From positions 237,001 to 301,000 of the forward strand of contig CAJNDS010002614.1 of the NCBI GenBank assembly GCA_905221605.1: a stretch of 64,000 nucleotides of DNA. The letters run 5' to 3'. Under the pieces are notes generated by a model. It saw nothing but the letters and a program-made list of their open reading frames with translations. It searched no databases and was not told where the DNA came from. The DNA comes from Symbiodinium natans. Taxonomy: Eukaryota; Sar; Dinophyceae; Suessiales; Symbiodiniaceae. Position 1 is the first letter of the stretch. Every line of letters starts with the position of its first letter. A program made the translations under genes and the position numbers. Positions 32,944 through 41,675 of the stretch are shown in pieces.

Positions 32944-32952
32944 CTCCTCCTT
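32944..32952 (-). promoter_or_regulatory. Polypurine tract
   Basis: Minus strand AAGGAGGAG immediately upstream of the 3' LTR; primes plus-strand DNA synthesis in LTR retroelements. Confidence 0.75.
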
Positions 32953-32991
32953 GAAGTGACCGTCAGGTCTCTTCACTTCTATACAAAGTCT

Positions 32992-35900
32992 TCAAATCGT
33001 TCTCGACGGATACAGCTGCCTTCCCCCATTCCGACAGCAAGCGCAAAATGTGCGGATCTGAATCTGCGAGGCGTTCCGAAGGCCCCAACACTCCCTGGTG
33101 ATATGCACGTGGTCACCCCCATTGGTCACATAGAACGGTCCTGGGTGCCACGTTGGAACTTCTCGCTCCACTTCTCGAATCTCGATCCTCGCAGGCTCAG
33201 CTGACATCAGCCTTGTCATTCCCATACTGCATTGGACCTGGGCATCCACCATCATCGGCCTGGTAGTCGGCATTCGCAACCGATCATTCAACTGCTCCGC
33301 CAACTCATCTTCCACCATGTTCCGAAGTCTTTCCAGGCGCCTGCTTCTTCTTGGATCCCAGCGGCGGTCGAACCATCTCATGGTCTTACCATATGCCCAT
33401 TTGAGAACTTCCCACGCAACCAGCATAGTGATGCAAGCCATCATCATGAGGATGTAGAATTCGATTGACCCATCCAACTGAAGCGGAGCTTGAGGGTTCT
33501 CGGCCTTGGATCCACACACCCAACCACACATCAAGAGGATCCTCAAGATCTTCGCCTTAAGCTCCGTTGCCAAAAGTCCTTGCAGCCCCCAGAGACGGCA
33601 TAACTCTTCATGGCGATCTTTGGGCAGTGGTTTGGTTAAAAGGTCAGCCTTCTGGAACTGGCCTCTACAGTGGCAGACCTTCAGAAAACCAGACTTTGCC
33701 TGTTCCCTCAGGTACGATGCACGGACCTTCAGGTGGCGGGTTCTCCAAGAACCAGCCCCGTCAGAGCTGAGCCCCACCGCCGCCATATTGTCGATCTGCA
33801 GCTCCAGCACATTGACCTGGATGTCGAGCTGGCGGATTACAGCCATCACCGCTCTGGCAAGTACGATACTGTCTATGGATGCAACGAGTTCGCACTCTGC
33901 GGTCGACAGAGTTACGAAACTCTGCCGACCGCTTCGCCAGGCCACCGGGCAGTTGTAAAGGCAAACCAGAGTTCCGGTGTGCGACCGTCGCCCAGTCGGG
34001 GCGAACGACGAGTCGCTGAAGGCTTGCAGCGTCACGCCGCTAGGCACCAGCAGCAAACCACGAGCCTTCGTCCTCTGCAGGAAGCCCAATATTCTGGATC
34101 CTATCTGGATCACCTTCTCCGGGTTCTTCAGCACATGGCTCGCCATGATCGACAAGTGGAATGCAAGGTCAGGCCTCGAACGTTGGCTGATCCAAAGCAA
34201 CTCCCCAGTTATCTTTTGTGCTTCGCGGATGGCACCTGGGTTCTTGGAAGATTCTGCAGGGTTCTCCTCCTCCTCATCCATTGCCATCCATTCTCGTGGG
34301 CAAGGCACCAATCCCATCTGGGTCTTTGGCACTTCATACGCCCTCAACAGTTCAGCAATGTACGCCTCCTGGTTGATGAAGTAGCATCCAGTCTCCGTTT
34401 TCTGAATCTCACAACCCAGAAACCTGACCACTCGTCCTTCATCACATAGTTCCAACTCCGAAACCTCCCATTCTGCCTTGAATCTCTCACCCAAGGTTTC
34501 CACCAATCTACGGTCTCCACAGATCAAAATATCGTCCACGTAGATCAAGATGGCACCGATCACCCGGTTCTCGCCCGCATAGTGCACTGACCAAAGGTTC
34601 GGCTCGATGTCGCCCTGTTTGAGGACCGCCTTCCGTCCATCCATGTTGACTACGAAGTCCTTCATCACCGAATCCCGGTACTGCGCCCAAAGCCGTGGAC
34701 TTTGCCTCAATCCATACAAGGCCCGTGTCAACTTCCAACGCTCTTGCTTGTTCACCACTCCCAGCAATACGAGGACATGTGGCGGTGTGACGACCACAAC
34801 CTTCTCCCCCTCTTCTGTAGGCATTGGCGTAAGGAGGAACGCCCCAGTGACGTCAATGGCACCAATATACCACTTCCGTCTCCCAGATTCCACCAGGACA
34901 CATCTGAGCGTCTCTCCCGCGGCACCCGAGGCAAAACAGTCTAGCAACTGCTCATCTATCATGTTGCCACATGCCACAATCCTGGCCTTGCGTCGGTAGA
35001 AGGCCTGTGAGCCCTTCTTGGGTGGTTTGATCGTGTAGACGATCTTGGCCGGGACCACCAGCATATCGTCCATCTTGAACCGTTTCAGAAGTTCTCCCAT
35101 TGTCGTCCTATCGAACCCCTTCTTGACGACACCAAACTCCTCAAGGATGGGGTCCTTCCAAAAGTCCAAATGAGCCTTTGCTTCTGCAGGATCCACGTTG
35201 TAGACCACATCTACTGGGGTTCGCATCGACTCCAGTAGCTCTTCCATTCCCTTGGTAAACTCCGGCTCTGCCTTCATGACACGAGGGTTTTCTACTCCCT
35301 TCTCGTGCAAATAGCCTTGAAGCTTCTCCAAGTCCTCCATGGCCAACTTCTCGTCCACAGCCTCCAACGTTAAGTTCCGACACTTCCGTTGTGCCATCGA
35401 CAAGTCCTCCGCGCTTGGCCCTTCCAACATTTGAACTTTACGAACACCCGTCGGTTCGTCCACATGGATCTCCCATTTTCCAACAAACTCCGCATCCATC
35501 GGCTCGGTGTTGTCTTCTGGCTCCTCATCGTCCCGGTCCGTGTACTCCTCATCAGATACTTCATTGTACTGATCCGGATCCGGATCATCCGGAATTCGCT
35601 CTTCCTCATTGTCCGAATCATCGTCCTCATCATCCGGATCTTCGTCGTCATTCTCCTCCTCCTCCTCCTCAATCGGATCTTCGGTCTCAATGGGAAACCC
35701 CAACTCCACAAGCTTGTTCAGCTCGCCTTCCGTCAGTTTCTCGAAACCAGAAGGGGTATAACCAACTAGCAACCAATCATTCGCCGAGTTAGGTAGGAAG
35801 CCGTGGAAATTCTTCGGGTTGAAACCAGTGGCTCGATGTCTAATATCGTAGAAACGTCCAACACCCTGGCTTCCATCTGGCAGGACCTGTGGTATGTTAC

Positions 35901-36501
35901 CCCGTACAGCCTCGCCCTTTGCAGGATTTGAGTCATCATCTCCAGACACCCATAGCCCGCGTTGCGATCTATCCGAGATCTCCACCACATAGTTCCAGGA
36001 TCCACGCTTATTGTGGACATCAGTGTGTGGGGGTATGGCATTGCCCGTGAACACTCCCAGCGTCGCCCAAGTGACTGAGCCTTCTGGTAGGTGACTGGTA
36101 GCCCTTTTGAGGTATTCGTTGAGGTACATCACGACTGCTTCTTTGTTTCGGGTCTGGACCGTAATACCTCTATTCCCACCCTGGCAGTAAGCCCCAAAGG
36201 CCTGAAAGCATCCTTCTCCCCTTCGCGTTCTCACCTTTGCCGCCACCACCAATTTCTCCAACAACTCCAAGCATCCTTCTTTCGAGAAGTCCTCCATGTT
36301 CAACAGATGTTGGGCAAGGGCCTTAACTTCAGCCAGTGTTTCTCGGCTTCTACCCTGCGCACGCATCACCCGGACTGACGGGGTAGACGGCCCAGGGCCC
36401 AGCTGGTGATGTAGAAGGTGAGGATTTTGCTCGTAGCCGTCGGCGCCGCCCATCACGAGGAGCAGCTCCAGTGGGTGCGTCTCTTGCATGAGGTCTCGCA
36501 T
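32992..36501 (-). CDS. Copia pol: dioxygenase-like domain, reverse transcriptase, RNase H, C-terminal extension
   Basis: 1169 codons. Residues about 112-250 resemble a 2-oxoglutarate/Fe(II) oxygenase core: PPHTDVHN (His159, Asp161), GLWVS, NFHGF (His233), then LLVGYTPSG; the usual Arg that binds the co-substrate is not visible. An acidic stretch lies at 275-335. RT: YRRKARIVACGN, AIDVTGAFL (Asp550), LTRALYGLRQSPRLWAQ, IYVDDILI (654-657), FLGCEI. RNase H: FSDSSF (Asp830), LSTAECELVA (Glu869), QIDNMAAV (Asp904), then KADLLTKPLP. After 1000 there is an unusual tail with one membrane-like helix (about 1014-1032) and a HVH...C...CACC cluster. It overlaps the integrase frame by about 150 nt in another frame. 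Confidence 0.93.
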   Translation of the reverse strand: MRDLMQETHPLELLLVMGGADGYEQNPHLLHHQLGPGPSTPSVRVMRAQGRSRETLAEVKALAQHLLNMEDFSKEGCLELLEKLVVAAKVRTRRGEGCFQAFGAYCQGGNRGITVQTRNKEAVVMYLNEYLKRATSHLPEGSVTWATLGVFTGNAIPPHTDVHNKRGSWNYVVEISDRSQRGLWVSGDDDSNPAKGEAVRGNIPQVLPDGSQGVGRFYDIRHRATGFNPKNFHGFLPNSANDWLLVGYTPSGFEKLTEGELNKLVELGFPIETEDPIEEEEEENDDEDPDDEDDDSDNEEERIPDDPDPDQYNEVSDEEYTDRDDEEPEDNTEPMDAEFVGKWEIHVDEPTGVRKVQMLEGPSAEDLSMAQRKCRNLTLEAVDEKLAMEDLEKLQGYLHEKGVENPRVMKAEPEFTKGMEELLESMRTPVDVVYNVDPAEAKAHLDFWKDPILEEFGVVKKGFDRTTMGELLKRFKMDDMLVVPAKIVYTIKPPKKGSQAFYRRKARIVACGNMIDEQLLDCFASGAAGETLRCVLVESGRRKWYIGAIDVTGAFLLTPMPTEEGEKVVVVTPPHVLVLLGVVNKQERWKLTRALYGLRQSPRLWAQYRDSVMKDFVVNMDGRKAVLKQGDIEPNLWSVHYAGENRVIGAILIYVDDILICGDRRLVETLGERFKAEWEVSELELCDEGRVVRFLGCEIQKTETGCYFINQEAYIAELLRAYEVPKTQMGLVPCPREWMAMDEEEENPAESSKNPGAIREAQKITGELLWISQRSRPDLAFHLSIMASHVLKNPEKVIQIGSRILGFLQRTKARGLLLVPSGVTLQAFSDSSFAPTGRRSHTGTLVCLYNCPVAWRSGRQSFVTLSTAECELVASIDSIVLARAVMAVIRQLDIQVNVLELQIDNMAAVGLSSDGAGSWRTRHLKVRASYLREQAKSGFLKVCHCRGQFQKADLLTKPLPKDRHEELCRLWGLQGLLATELKAKILRILLMCGWVCGSKAENPQAPLQLDGSIEFYILMMMACITMLVAWEVLKWAYGKTMRWFDRRWDPRRSRRLERLRNMVEDELAEQLNDRLRMPTTRPMMVDAQVQCSMGMTRLMSAEPARIEIREVEREVPTWHPGPFYVTNGGDHVHITRECWGLRNASQIQIRTFCACCRNGGRQLYPSRTI

Positions 36502-39500
36502 CCGCTGGCCTTGTCTTTGACCGAAGTCTCAACGCTGGTTCTGCAATCAGAGGAGGGGCAACATCCTTCAACGGAGGTGGTTCCACTGGTGTTCTCACAT
36601 GGACAGTTTGCACATACCCACCCCCATCTTTCAGAATGCAGTGGACTCCACGGACATCCATCGAAGGTCCCAGATACTTCCCACGTGTCCACTTTGGTCC
36701 CAGATCTTCGACCGCTCCCGTCTTGTAGCGCTTGGTTTTGATGTAGCAGGGGGAGCCAAAGGGCGCCAACATAGGACTCGGCAGGCCCATCCTGTCACAT
36801 CTTTGCATTGAAGCCGCCGCATGAAGCGCCAAAGGCCAGGCCGCCTTGTGCACTGCCCCAGAGTCCAACAAGATCCGAATACGCTTCTTCAGGTACTTCA
36901 CGCCAGCTTCGACTCTATGCATAGGGAAACCAAGGGCCTTCACGTCCACATAGAGCCTCTGCAATGCTGGTAGGACACTGGCGGCCTTCTTGTTCCTCAT
37001 TGGCACCGCGAAGTACGCTGTTTCCAGGGCGACGGGCGTCGTGAAGCCTTCCATCATCTTCTTCCAGGCCTTCTTCTCCTCCTCCTCTGATGGCATACCC
37101 TCTTCCGGCATCTCATCCTTTCCTGGTTCCACACCTGCACCAAACGGGTCTGCGTCCCCCGGTTGCTCCTCCCCCTCTGAGAACTCCTCATCCTCAGCGC
37201 TGGGCAAAGGAAAACCAGCTTCAGGACTTACTCCCTCCAAGCGTGGGAATCTGTATGCCCCGATCAGGAAGTACCTCAGGCTTTTCGAATCCGGAGTGAC
37301 GCCCGGGTATTTCAGTGGTCCAGCAACGTCAATGCTCAGGGTATAGGCCATGGGATGAAGGGTTGACCTATGCTGCCTTCCCGTGGCTGCATTTCTTACG
37401 CAAACAGCACAGTTGCGCTCAAACGGCTGGTGGTGGTTGAGGACATGAGTCCTCCAAGCCGCCTCACTGGCCAGCTTGGCCAGCCTTGCTCTCGTAGGAC
37501 CTTGAAGACCACACCACCTGATCACGTAGTTGGCAATGTCAGATGTAGCCATCGAGCCTCCCTCAATGCCCACCTCCTCAGCAAACTTCCTGTAAGCCCC
37601 ATCAGCAGCCCAGGTGGCCCCAATCTTCATGGATGCCGGTCTCTCCAAGACCAAGGCCGTCTCGATGCGACCCCCGCTGATCTTTCTGCGGAATCTCGCC
37701 AGCGTTGCCAACAAGTTCAGGTAATGCACCTTGGCCCTAAATGGTTCATCATCACGATGTTGCACTTCGTTGAGGGTTACATCCTGCAGCACCATAGCCG
37801 AGATCTTGCCCTCCAACGCAGCCCAAAGTAGCACCTTCCAAAGCTCCTCCTCTGGAATCTGACCCCTCAACCTGTCAAGGTCCAAAACGACAGCATCATG
37901 CATGCCATCCAGGGCCCAAATTGGATCTCGTCCACGCTCTAGTCGATTCCAACGAACCACCCAGGTTGAGGACCGGCAGAGGCGCTTTCGACGCCTACGA
38001 TTGACCGGCAAAGTCTTGAGGCGTTCCCACGGTTCCATGTTGCCGAAGTCGTGAAGTCGGACCATCTCCTCCTCGTCTAAAGACTTCAGGAACACCGCCT
38101 TATTGACCACCTCCTTCACATACTTAACCTCCTGGGTCTCCACATATCGTTGCAACGCCGTCCACCAGCTCACAGACACATCATGCAAGTGACGAGCAGA
38201 GGCCTCGGTCGTGTCCCTTAGCTGATTCTCCAGTTCCTCAATCAGCTTGAGACCCTTCTCTTCCTCAATCTCCGGGCACCCATTTCTCAGATGTAGCTTC
38301 TCTTTCTTTCCGTCAGGGCAGACCAACCAACATCCCTCCGGCGTCCACGAAAGTGCATAACCCAGCGTGCTGATGACCTTGCCTAGGGGAACAATCGTCT
38401 GCAAACCTGGCGTCTCCGAATCGACCAGCAGGGTGCCCGCCTCAGATTGCTGCATCCTTGCCTTGCCCTCTCCAGCCAAGGTCACGTCCACGTTCTTTGT
38501 GGTCGATCTTTCCCACTCCGAAGCGCCGCGAAGAGCATGCGTGGCTCCGGAATCAAGCAAGGCCTTCCGGACTTCCATGTCATCCTTCGCCCCATCCAGT
38601 CGAAGAACTTGCAATCGGCGTATCTCATCCAGGGCCTTCGCCATCAAGCTCTTCATCTCAGTCGCCTCCTGGGCCTCAAAGGTAATGGCTTTCATAGGCC
38701 TCTGTCCGCCTGCTGGCTTCACAGACCCATCTGAGCCCATGGCTGAAGTTGCCGTAGGAGAAGTCGGTGTTGGATCATGCCCAGCATCACCCCCAGCTTC
38801 CCTCTCCTTTCGCTTCGCCCCAGGTACCATACAATCTTTGGCTCGGTGGGTCGTGGCTCCACACGCCAGACACTTCGACTTCTTCTCCTCCTTCGTGAGG
38901 CCGGCCATCGAATGCTTGTAGCGGCACTTATTCCCTCGACTGCAGCCTTTGTCCTTCAGAAAGAACCTGCATACATCTGTGGTAGTAGATGACGACGGTG
39001 TCTTTGGCGTTTGATCAGAACCACGGGGCCGCCACCAGTCCCTTGACCACAGGCAGCGTCGTAGTGGATGAAGAAGGCTCTCTCGCCGTGGTCCTAGCAT
39101 GGGTCTCCAGCTCAGCCAAAAGGTGCTGGTGATACTGCAGCACCGTTGACGGTTGAGGATTATTGTCGACTTGCAGTGACGCGACGCTCTCACCAGGGAC
39201 ACCCTAAAAGCCAGCTCACTGTCCGATCGTATTACCCGCTGCGTCAAGTTGTCGAGGCCCTTCATCAAGATGGAAGCGTCGGGTTCCACGATGCCCAACG
39301 TTCTTGCTCTCTTCAACCACAACAACCATCTACGAAGCCCTTGAGCCGCCTGAGAGGAAGTCGTACTTTCTCCTGGCGATTCCAAATTCTTGAGGATCAA
39401 GGATTTTTCCTGCTTGTTGCCCGGCTGGTACACCGTGAGAATCCTACATACCACACCCATAGCCGTCATGTCGCCATGAGTGATGATGTCCCGCCTCAAG

Positions 39501-39976
39501 GAATCTGGAATCGCCGAAAGCAACATGGCCACCGCCCTTCTTTCTACTCTCGACCACTCCGGCTTCTGCAGCTGTCCTTCCGCTACTGGTTTCAGCTGCA
39601 ATCTCTGCAATGGGCTTGCCGACGCATACTCCTGATACCACACCGAAGACTGGCGCAATGTCTCACCCCACCACAGTCCCGAAGTGTCAGAGATGTCCTC
39701 AAGGATTGGACCGATATGGGTCATCCAATGCACCATATCGATGGCTGCCGTCTCGGGATCATACTCCGGAAGTTTAGGAAGCTCCTGCGCCCCAGGCTTA
39801 ACGGCTTCAGGCTGACCAGTCTTCGTAGGGCTTTGGGTCTTCTTCAACAACTCCTCAATCCCTCGTGCCATGGAGAGTAGCACACGATCTGTAGTGGTCA
39901 TAGTCGGTGCCGCACCCTCACCTCCAGCATGTTCAGGACCTGTCGCATTGCGGGGGGGAGATTGTGTTCTTCCCAA
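36350..39976 (-). CDS. Copia gag C-terminus, protease and integrase (integrase core incomplete)
   Basis: 1208 codons. CCCH finger CRFFLKDKGC...CRYKH (residues 336-355), then a retroviral-type knuckle CLACGATTHRAKDC (369-382). Protease active site LLDSGATHAL (Asp475). Integrase zinc region His844, His848, Cys856, Cys859 (VLNHHQPFERNCAVC), then SIDVAGPL with catalytic Asp883. The stretch that should hold the second Asp and the Glu is missing: LGFPMHRVE runs directly into AGVKYLKKRIRIL, the helix that normally follows the Glu. PFGSPCYIK, WTRGKYLGP and the chromodomain-side end are normal. The frame is -1 relative to the upstream gag ORF. Confidence 0.9.
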   Translation of the reverse strand: MGRTQSPPRNATGPEHAGGEGAAPTMTTTDRVLLSMARGIEELLKKTQSPTKTGQPEAVKPGAQELPKLPEYDPETAAIDMVHWMTHIGPILEDISDTSGLWWGETLRQSSVWYQEYASASPLQRLQLKPVAEGQLQKPEWSRVERRAVAMLLSAIPDSLRRDIITHGDMTAMGVVCRILTVYQPGNKQEKSLILKNLESPGESTTSSQAAQGLRRWLLWLKRARTLGIVEPDASILMKGLDNLTQRVIRSDSELAFRVSLVRASRHCKSTIILNRQRCCSITSTFWLSWRPMLGPRRESLLHPLRRCLWSRDWWRPRGSDQTPKTPSSSTTTDVCRFFLKDKGCSRGNKCRYKHSMAGLTKEEKKSKCLACGATTHRAKDCMVPGAKRKEREAGGDAGHDPTPTSPTATSAMGSDGSVKPAGGQRPMKAITFEAQEATEMKSLMAKALDEIRRLQVLRLDGAKDDMEVRKALLDSGATHALRGASEWERSTTKNVDVTLAGEGKARMQQSEAGTLLVDSETPGLQTIVPLGKVISTLGYALSWTPEGCWLVCPDGKKEKLHLRNGCPEIEEEKGLKLIEELENQLRDTTEASARHLHDVSVSWWTALQRYVETQEVKYVKEVVNKAVFLKSLDEEEMVRLHDFGNMEPWERLKTLPVNRRRRKRLCRSSTWVVRWNRLERGRDPIWALDGMHDAVVLDLDRLRGQIPEEELWKVLLWAALEGKISAMVLQDVTLNEVQHRDDEPFRAKVHYLNLLATLARFRRKISGGRIETALVLERPASMKIGATWAADGAYRKFAEEVGIEGGSMATSDIANYVIRWCGLQGPTRARLAKLASEAAWRTHVLNHHQPFERNCAVCVRNAATGRQHRSTLHPMAYTLSIDVAGPLKYPGVTPDSKSLRYFLIGAYRFPRLEGVSPEAGFPLPSAEDEEFSEGEEQPGDADPFGAGVEPGKDEMPEEGMPSEEEEKKAWKKMMEGFTTPVALETAYFAVPMRNKKAASVLPALQRLYVDVKALGFPMHRVEAGVKYLKKRIRILLDSGAVHKAAWPLALHAAASMQRCDRMGLPSPMLAPFGSPCYIKTKRYKTGAVEDLGPKWTRGKYLGPSMDVRGVHCILKDGGGYVQTVHVRTPVEPPPLKDVAPPLIAEPALRLRSKTRPADARPHARDAPTGAAPRDGRRRRLRAKSSPSTSPAGPWAVYPVSPGDACAG

Positions 39977-41505
39977 ACCCAGGAGATCACGAAGAGAACG
40001 TCCAAGCTGAGACTCATTAGCCAGACCAGTGTTTGCCCTGTGTTGATCACTATCATTATGAGGACCAGGTAGTGCGATTGCTCCGGTAGTCCACGAGATT
40101 GAACTTGCCCTAGGCGTACTGATTGGCTACCCACACCCCCTTGACCCAACGATCCCGTAACCGCTTGCCCAGGTAGTGCGTGTGATTGCTCAGGTAGTCC
40201 ACGAGATTGCGGTTGCCCTGGAGGAACTAGATGACTCACAACACTCCCTTGACCCAACGATCCCATAACCGCTTGTCCAGGTAGTGCGTGTGATTGCTCT
40301 GGTAGTCCATGAGATTGAACTTCCAGCCTCGAATTGTCGCGGGCCTCTTGACCCAAAATTCCAAGCGGATTTCCTTCGATCCGTGTCGAATCCCCCATCA
40401 TTGCGCCCGAGCCAGTGGCCACCAAACGTCCACCCGCTCCAGCGTGCACATGACTTGTCGGGTTAAGTCCAACTGGACCATGACCTGGGATGGGTAAAGC
40501 CGTCCATCCCGCATCTCGGCCTTCATTTCTCTCAATACCCGCATGCCCATCAAGACCTCCATCATCTTGCCCAGTCATGGAAAAAACTGGTACCCCATCT
40601 GGAATGCCGTCCAATTCTCCACCCGTCTTACGAAGTCGCTCCCTCTCCAACTGCTGTCTCATGCTCTGAGCCTGCGCCAAAGCACTCTCAGCTCTCAACC
40701 TTTCCTCCTGCAGTTGTCCCAGCACCCCACTCAGTTGGCGTCGGACTTCAGCTTGAACATCTTCCCGATGCACGGAATCCGAGGTGCCTTCAGAGGTTGT
40801 ATAGGGCTGGGGGTTGGCGCCTGGCGGAGGTCCTTGTAGAAGAGAGGAAACATTCTGCAGATGCTGACTGGTGTTCGGGGGCATTAAGGACGTACCCATT
40901 GACGATGCCGTCCAGGTAGCTCCTTCATGGGGTCTACTCGCCGTCGGGCTCCAGCTTGCTCTCACCTCCTGGTGAACCAAGGCCTGAGCACTTCCAGCTG
41001 TTCCTGACACAGCTGTCGACGCCCTATGAAAAAACTCTCCCAAACGCATCATCCATTGCAGTGGTGACGCTTGCTCGCCCTGTCGGACACGCCCCGTTGG
41101 TCGTAACACATCGCTCGCGCCCGAGTCCGGTGGTGGATCCAGTAAAAGCGACGACCCTGGGAGCGGTGACGGAGCCAGGTCTCCGCTTGCACTGACAGGT
41201 CCCGTTGGCAAAACCAATGGCGAAGAGGCGTCATTGTCCTCCCTTCCACGGTCCGCAGCTGACGGTGCTAGTCTCATTGGTCTAGCGTCAGCGTGATGCC
41301 TCAGATCAGCACTTGCCGGTCCAATACCATTCATAACGGGCCTTTCAGCTTGTCGTGCATCTTGCCGAGTCCCAACAACCGCATCCAAATCAGCAGAGTG
41401 ATTCAAAGGCGAGCCAGCAGCAACTTGGGCTGTCATAACCTGTTGATACATGGTGTCGGTGTCATCATCGGGGGCAACAGGCCTTGTGAAATCATGGGCT
41501 GCCAT
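39898..41505 (-). CDS. Copia gag N-terminal region
   Basis: Probable start at the ATG at 41505 inside the 5' LTR (MAAHDFTRPVAPDDDTDTMY); the frame is open to 41592. Low-complexity Pro/Ser/Asp-rich sequence is followed by a predicted coiled coil (QLQEERLRAESALAQAQSMR) and, near the end, about 2.5 copies of a 36-residue repeat (SRGLPEQSHALPGQAV...). It overlaps the next ORF by 79 nt. The same frame is used by the pol ORF, so expression would need -1 then +1 shifts, or these are indels. Confidence 0.8.
   Translation of the reverse strand: MAAHDFTRPVAPDDDTDTMYQQVMTAQVAAGSPLNHSADLDAVVGTRQDARQAERPVMNGIGPASADLRHHADARPMRLAPSAADRGREDNDASSPLVLPTGPVSASGDLAPSPLPGSSLLLDPPPDSGASDVLRPTGRVRQGEQASPLQWMMRLGEFFHRASTAVSGTAGSAQALVHQEVRASWSPTASRPHEGATWTASSMGTSLMPPNTSQHLQNVSSLLQGPPPGANPQPYTTSEGTSDSVHREDVQAEVRRQLSGVLGQLQEERLRAESALAQAQSMRQQLERERLRKTGGELDGIPDGVPVFSMTGQDDGGLDGHAGIERNEGRDAGWTALPIPGHGPVGLNPTSHVHAGAGGRLVATGSGAMMGDSTRIEGNPLGILGQEARDNSRLEVQSHGLPEQSHALPGQAVMGSLGQGSVVSHLVPPGQPQSRGLPEQSHALPGQAVTGSLGQGGVGSQSVRLGQVQSRGLPEQSHYLVLIMIVINTGQTLVWLMSLSLDVLFVISWVWEEHNLPPAMRQVLNMLEVRVRHRL
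40055..40320 (-). repeat. 108-bp tandem repeat within gag, about 2.5 copies
   Basis: GGTAGTCCACGAGATTG recurs at about 40085, 40193 and 40301 (third copy with one change), so the period is exactly 108 bp, 36 codons, and preserves the frame. Confidence 0.9.
41423..41440 (-). promoter_or_regulatory. Primer-binding site resembling the complement of the initiator tRNA-Met anticodon half
   Basis: Directly after the 5' LTR the minus strand reads GGTTATGACAGCCCAAGT. The reverse complement of the initiator tRNA anticodon region (14668-14681) is GGTTATGAGCCCAA, so the site matches apart from an inserted CA. Drosophila copia is primed by a 5' fragment of initiator tRNA-Met cut in the anticodon stem; the position here fits that model, not priming by the tRNA 3' end. 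Confidence 0.65.
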
Positions 41506-41675
41506 GGCGGGTTCACTCGCTCCTCTGTTTCTCGCACACAGAAAGATGATGCGACATGAGTTCCACTGGCATCTGTGCATACAGTGGAGCAAGCTGTGTT
41601 ATGCTTCTCATGTTTGATGAGCCGTTCGAGGCTGCAAAATAGTGAGGAGATATCCCCTATACATCCATTTCAACA
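41441..41675 (-). repeat. 5' LTR of the copia element
   Basis: 235 bp, TGTTGA...TCAACA; contains the likely gag ATG at 41505. The ORF of the endonuclease N-terminal part ends artificially a few codons into it. Confidence 0.97.

Larger units (their letters stand above)
32709..41675 (-). mobile_element. Complete Ty1/copia LTR retrotransposon (8967 bp)
   Basis: Two 235-bp LTRs, each beginning TGTTGA and ending TCAACA on the plus strand. The 5-bp target duplication TCTTC lies at 32704-32708 and 41676-41680. A polypurine tract abuts the 3' LTR and a primer-binding site abuts the 5' LTR. Gene order in sense is gag, protease, integrase, RT, RNase H, the copia order. LTR difference is 2 of 235, so insertion was recent. 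It sits inside the endonuclease of the larger element in the same orientation. Confidence 0.96.

Noticed and set aside
33232-39880. Several plus-strand frames of 100-260 codons opposite the copia genes
   Set aside because: Antisense shadows of strongly conserved copia coding sequence.
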